In this document: positions 61,488 to 64,000 of the stretch, one piece after another | Layout: each line of letters opens with the position of its first letter | How positions within the stretch are numbered: the first letter of the stretch is position 1 | Assembly: GCF_038592985.1 (NCBI RefSeq) | Contig: NZ_CP151951.1 | Coordinates: forward strand, 4,083,001 to 4,147,000 | Length of the DNA: 64,000 nt | Direction of reading: 5' to 3' | Origin: Paenibacillus sp. FSL R10-2782 | Lineage (GTDB): Bacteria > Bacillota > Bacilli > Paenibacillales > Paenibacillaceae | Made by a program: the position numbers and the translations under genes | The notes under the pieces: generated by a model | Told to the model about the DNA's origin: nothing | The model's input: the letters and a program-made list of their open reading frames with translations, nothing else | Databases searched by the model: none

Positions 61488-64000
61488 CTATGGAATCTTT
61501 CGTTTTATCCATCGCCGATATGGAAGGAAGCAAGCCGCTCCACCAAGTATCCCAATAATGAACAGTATCCAGCCAAAACGGTAGGCGGAAGCCAGAATAA
61601 TGACGACCTTGCCACTTCCGTTGCCACTCGTTATAAATCCGGTAGTCACTCCGTTCACCGACAGACGCGCACGCTGGGTTTCATTTCCCAGTCTGAATTC
61701 CCACAGTGGATTAGGCGACTCGGTTTCCCGAATAAGTACCTGCTGATTCGTCGGATTATACAGCGTAAAGCTGCGTTCCATGGAATTTTCACGAGTAGCC
61801 TGAATACTTTCTGAAGCATGGGGAACCGTAAAAAAGGTTTCCATATCCGTCCCCTCAAACAGCGTAAGCTGATCCACCGTAATCATTGCCCGATAAGGAA
61901 TGATGGAATAATGCTTCATTTGAAATAAGCCTGACTGCTTCTTATGCGCATGTGCCAAAATCTGAAACTGCATAAAGGCGGCTCCTGCCGGAGCCTTCAC
62001 AATCTGATCGTAATGATTCCATTGCTCCTTATCTCGCTCCTCCACCTCGTTAATATAAGAGGTCTGGAGGATTTGGGAGGCCTTATTCAAAAAAATAACC
62101 TTCATATGCCTGCTTCCAATTTGTTCTGACCGCGCATCCAGTTGTACGGCATACTCTTGTAGTGGCTCAGCCTTCATCTTCTTCGACGCATAGATATTCC
62201 AATCACATGAATAGCTCGGTGCGTAACGAATGGACAACCCCTCGCCATCTGAGGACAGACTCGTCTTGCCAGGCTGAATATCCGCCACGCAGCCTACATC
62301 ATTGCTTAAAGATTCCTTCGTATTTTCCTCTGGCTTAACCGTCATTTCCTGCGCAGCCATCCGATGAATATCTCCATACCCGCTCATGGACGGCACCTGA
62401 CTGTCCAACGCCAGCGTTAAGCGATACTTCCCCTTGGTCAAAAAGAGTTTCTTGAATTCTACTCGTCCATAATCGTTTAGCAGACCGGGAATTTGAATGA
62501 TTTGTTTGGCAAAGCCATCCTGATTCGGCACCGTTTCAATAACCTGATCTTCGGAAGAAGAAGTAACGGGCAACCGCTTATACGACTCACCTGTATAAAT
62601 CGTTCTTGTAAGCACCTTGCCTGTCTCTTCATTCGTCCACTTCATTGTCAATACGCCATGGTAACCCGCAGGTAAATCAGCCAGAATAGCTGTGGAATAG
62701 GTGCCGGTTTTGGCGATCTCCACATCCCTGCTTAATGTACCTTTCTGATAGCTGATTCCCCGTCCCATGCTGAGCCTCGGCAGAGCACGCTCTGACTGTA
62801 CATTTCCTTGGACGTTAAAATCGCTCTCGGCCTCCAGAGTGAAAAAGAGCTTGCCTCGCTTCAATGCCTGCTCCACCGGAAAAGATAGCTCATCCAGTTG
62901 GTCTACAGGCACAATCGCAAATTGGTTGACCGCATTAAAGCCTTGCAGGTTATTCACCGTAATCGGGGTATCCCCTTTGGGAAAAGCATGCTCTCCCAGG
63001 TCAACCCATTGGAACTGATTCAAGCCTTCATCACGGGTCTTGATGTCGACCACTCCACCTGGCAGCGTAACTTGTAGCTTCCCGCCTGCCTTATTCATAA
63101 ACACTCTCGCATATACATGCGAGGCTTGCGGCTGTTCCAGCTTTTTGTGCATCATAAACGCGTTGGGCCTACTATATTGTCCCAAATCACGTAATTGGAT
63201 ATCATGAATCCACCAGTAGTTCTTTTGCTGCGGGCGTTGCAGGGTTAACAAATCCATTCGCATCCAATAGCTGCCCGGCGGGGACACATATTCCCCGTAA
63301 AATTTCACACCGTCAAAATCATGTCCCTCCGAAGGAGCTACGACATAGCTAACCCCCAGCTCACGCATCTGCTTATCATAAAATCTCATTTTAACATGCA
63401 TTTTGTTCGTGCCGCGTCCAGAGACAGTGATCTGAAACTGGTACGGGTTATTTTCCTTGGCTTCCAGTAAACCGGATCTGGCGACCTGCCATATATTGCT
63501 TGGGTCTCCCTTCATAATCTCGCCGTGCAGGGTCGGCACGTCATTCAATTCCTCACGCGGGTTAGCCTCCACGCTGAACAACTGCGGATTATCCGGTTTG
63601 AAAAAGGTTTCGGTCCGCAGCATGGAATCAAAATCCACGACGGTTTTCCCCTCAATACTGCTCATCTGATAAGGGGCCACATCCAGCTTCTTACTGGCAA
63701 AGGTGACAGCAATTCCAGCGTCCATTTCCATATCAAAAGGGAAATTTCGTATATTTTGGGACGATAAGTACCATAGCCATTCGCTGGTCGAGGCAAAGGT
63801 TTTGGACCATTTTAAAAAGGCGTTGCCGTCTTCAATGACATCAAACGGACGCAAATAATCCTCTGCCGGAAGCTGTGACAACAGCAAATCGTTAAAGGAG
63901 GCCGCTTCCACATAATCCCCCTTTTTGACCGTCTGAATGGTTTTTAGCTCAGGCTTTAACGCACTGAACAATACGCCGAAGCGACTAAAATCAAATCCAG
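61488..64000 (-). CDS. Large membrane-anchored protein of unknown function, C-terminal part (cut by window end)
   Basis: The frame is open to the window end and encodes at least 837 residues. Most of it looks extracytoplasmic and beta-rich, with repeated galactose-binding-like segments (YQFQITVSGRGTNKMHVKMRF; EYAVQLDARSEQIGSRHMKVIF; GKYRLTLALDSQ). A single transmembrane helix near the C-terminus (FGWILFIIGILGGAACFLPY) ends in a basic tail (RRWIKRKIP), so the tail would be cytoplasmic. I do not recognise the family. Beta-sandwich carbohydrate-binding modules are a guess from the pattern. The start lies beyond 64000. Convergent with the response regulator. Confidence 0.75.
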   Translation of the reverse strand, partial: GFDFSRFGVLFSALKPELKTIQTVKKGDYVEAASFNDLLLSQLPAEDYLRPFDVIEDGNAFLKWSKTFASTSEWLWYLSSQNIRNFPFDMEMDAGIAVTFASKKLDVAPYQMSSIEGKTVVDFDSMLRTETFFKPDNPQLFSVEANPREELNDVPTLHGEIMKGDPSNIWQVARSGLLEAKENNPYQFQITVSGRGTNKMHVKMRFYDKQMRELGVSYVVAPSEGHDFDGVKFYGEYVSPPGSYWMRMDLLTLQRPQQKNYWWIHDIQLRDLGQYSRPNAFMMHKKLEQPQASHVYARVFMNKAGGKLQVTLPGGVVDIKTRDEGLNQFQWVDLGEHAFPKGDTPITVNNLQGFNAVNQFAIVPVDQLDELSFPVEQALKRGKLFFTLEAESDFNVQGNVQSERALPRLSMGRGISYQKGTLSRDVEIAKTGTYSTAILADLPAGYHGVLTMKWTNEETGKVLTRTIYTGESYKRLPVTSSSEDQVIETVPNQDGFAKQIIQIPGLLNDYGRVEFKKLFLTKGKYRLTLALDSQVPSMSGYGDIHRMAAQEMTVKPEENTKESLSNDVGCVADIQPGKTSLSSDGEGLSIRYAPSYSCDWNIYASKKMKAEPLQEYAVQLDARSEQIGSRHMKVIFLNKASQILQTSYINEVEERDKEQWNHYDQIVKAPAGAAFMQFQILAHAHKKQSGLFQMKHYSIIPYRAMITVDQLTLFEGTDMETFFTVPHASESIQATRENSMERSFTLYNPTNQQVLIRETESPNPLWEFRLGNETQRARLSVNGVTTGFITSGNGSGKVVIILASAYRFGWILFIIGILGGAACFLPYRRWIKRKIP

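Overview
The window looks like a chromosomal segment of a spore-forming Firmicute, most likely Paenibacillus near the P. polymyxa group. Three observations support this. First, the left 24 kb follows the Bacillus subtilis order ysoA-tig-clpX-lonB-lonA-ysxC-hemA-hemX-hemC-hemD-hemB-hemL-spoVID-valS-folC, with Paenibacillus-type changes: clpP and ispG are inserted, hemD is fused to a methyltransferase, and a met8-like gene and a pseudouridine synthase gene are added. Second, AGGAGG-type ribosome binding sites, sigma-A promoters and U-tailed terminators are plentiful. Third, the gene set is dense in carbohydrate uptake. The species assignment is inference.

Layout. 1-24.9 kb, all minus strand: folC (cut by the window edge) and valS behind a T-box; spoVID; an RluA-type pseudouridine synthase; the heme and siroheme operon hemA-hemX-met8-hemC-cobA/hemD-hemB-hemL; engB, lon and lonB; ispG; clpP-clpX; tig; and a ysoA-like gene. 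25.1-26.3 kb, plus strand: tRNA-Arg(UCU) and exoA. 26.3-32.2 kb: an ABC sugar importer with a GH1 beta-glucosidase, divergent from a LacI regulator. 32.4-36.6 kb: glpF-glpK and a divergent GlcNAc PTS permease. 36.8-45.0 kb: a biotin-independent malonate decarboxylase operon (mdcH-A-B-C-DE-G) with a trailing membrane acyltransferase and the divergent LysR regulator. 45.2-48.3 kb: a second ABC sugar importer. 48.4-50.3 kb: an AGCS symporter behind a tandem glycine riboswitch. 50.4-58.3 kb: a 6-phospho-beta-glucosidase with two Gfo/Idh/MocA dehydrogenases, divergent from a second LacI regulator, then licT-bglP with two antitermination sites. 58.5-64 kb: a membrane-anchored thioredoxin-like protein, a mannose-1-phosphate guanylyltransferase/isomerase, an orphan OmpR-type response regulator, and the C-terminal part of a large surface-exposed membrane protein cut by the window end.

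How it works together. The left half is housekeeping: protein quality control, tetrapyrrole synthesis, translation and folate. The right half is a catabolic region. Beta-glucosides appear to have two routes: ABC uptake followed by hydrolysis, and PTS uptake with phosphorylation followed by 6-phospho-beta-glucosidase. Glycerol, GlcNAc and malonate have their own modules. Regulation is unusually readable here: T-box, glycine riboswitch, two LicT-type RAT/terminator pairs, leader attenuators before glpF and nagE, paired LacI-type operators, and two cre-like CcpA sites, one of them inside a coding sequence. I see no IS element, prophage or CRISPR array. The most notable new points are a probable CTG start codon for mdcH, the matched operator pair around 30.9-31.1 kb, and the perfect cre palindrome inside an ABC binding-protein gene.
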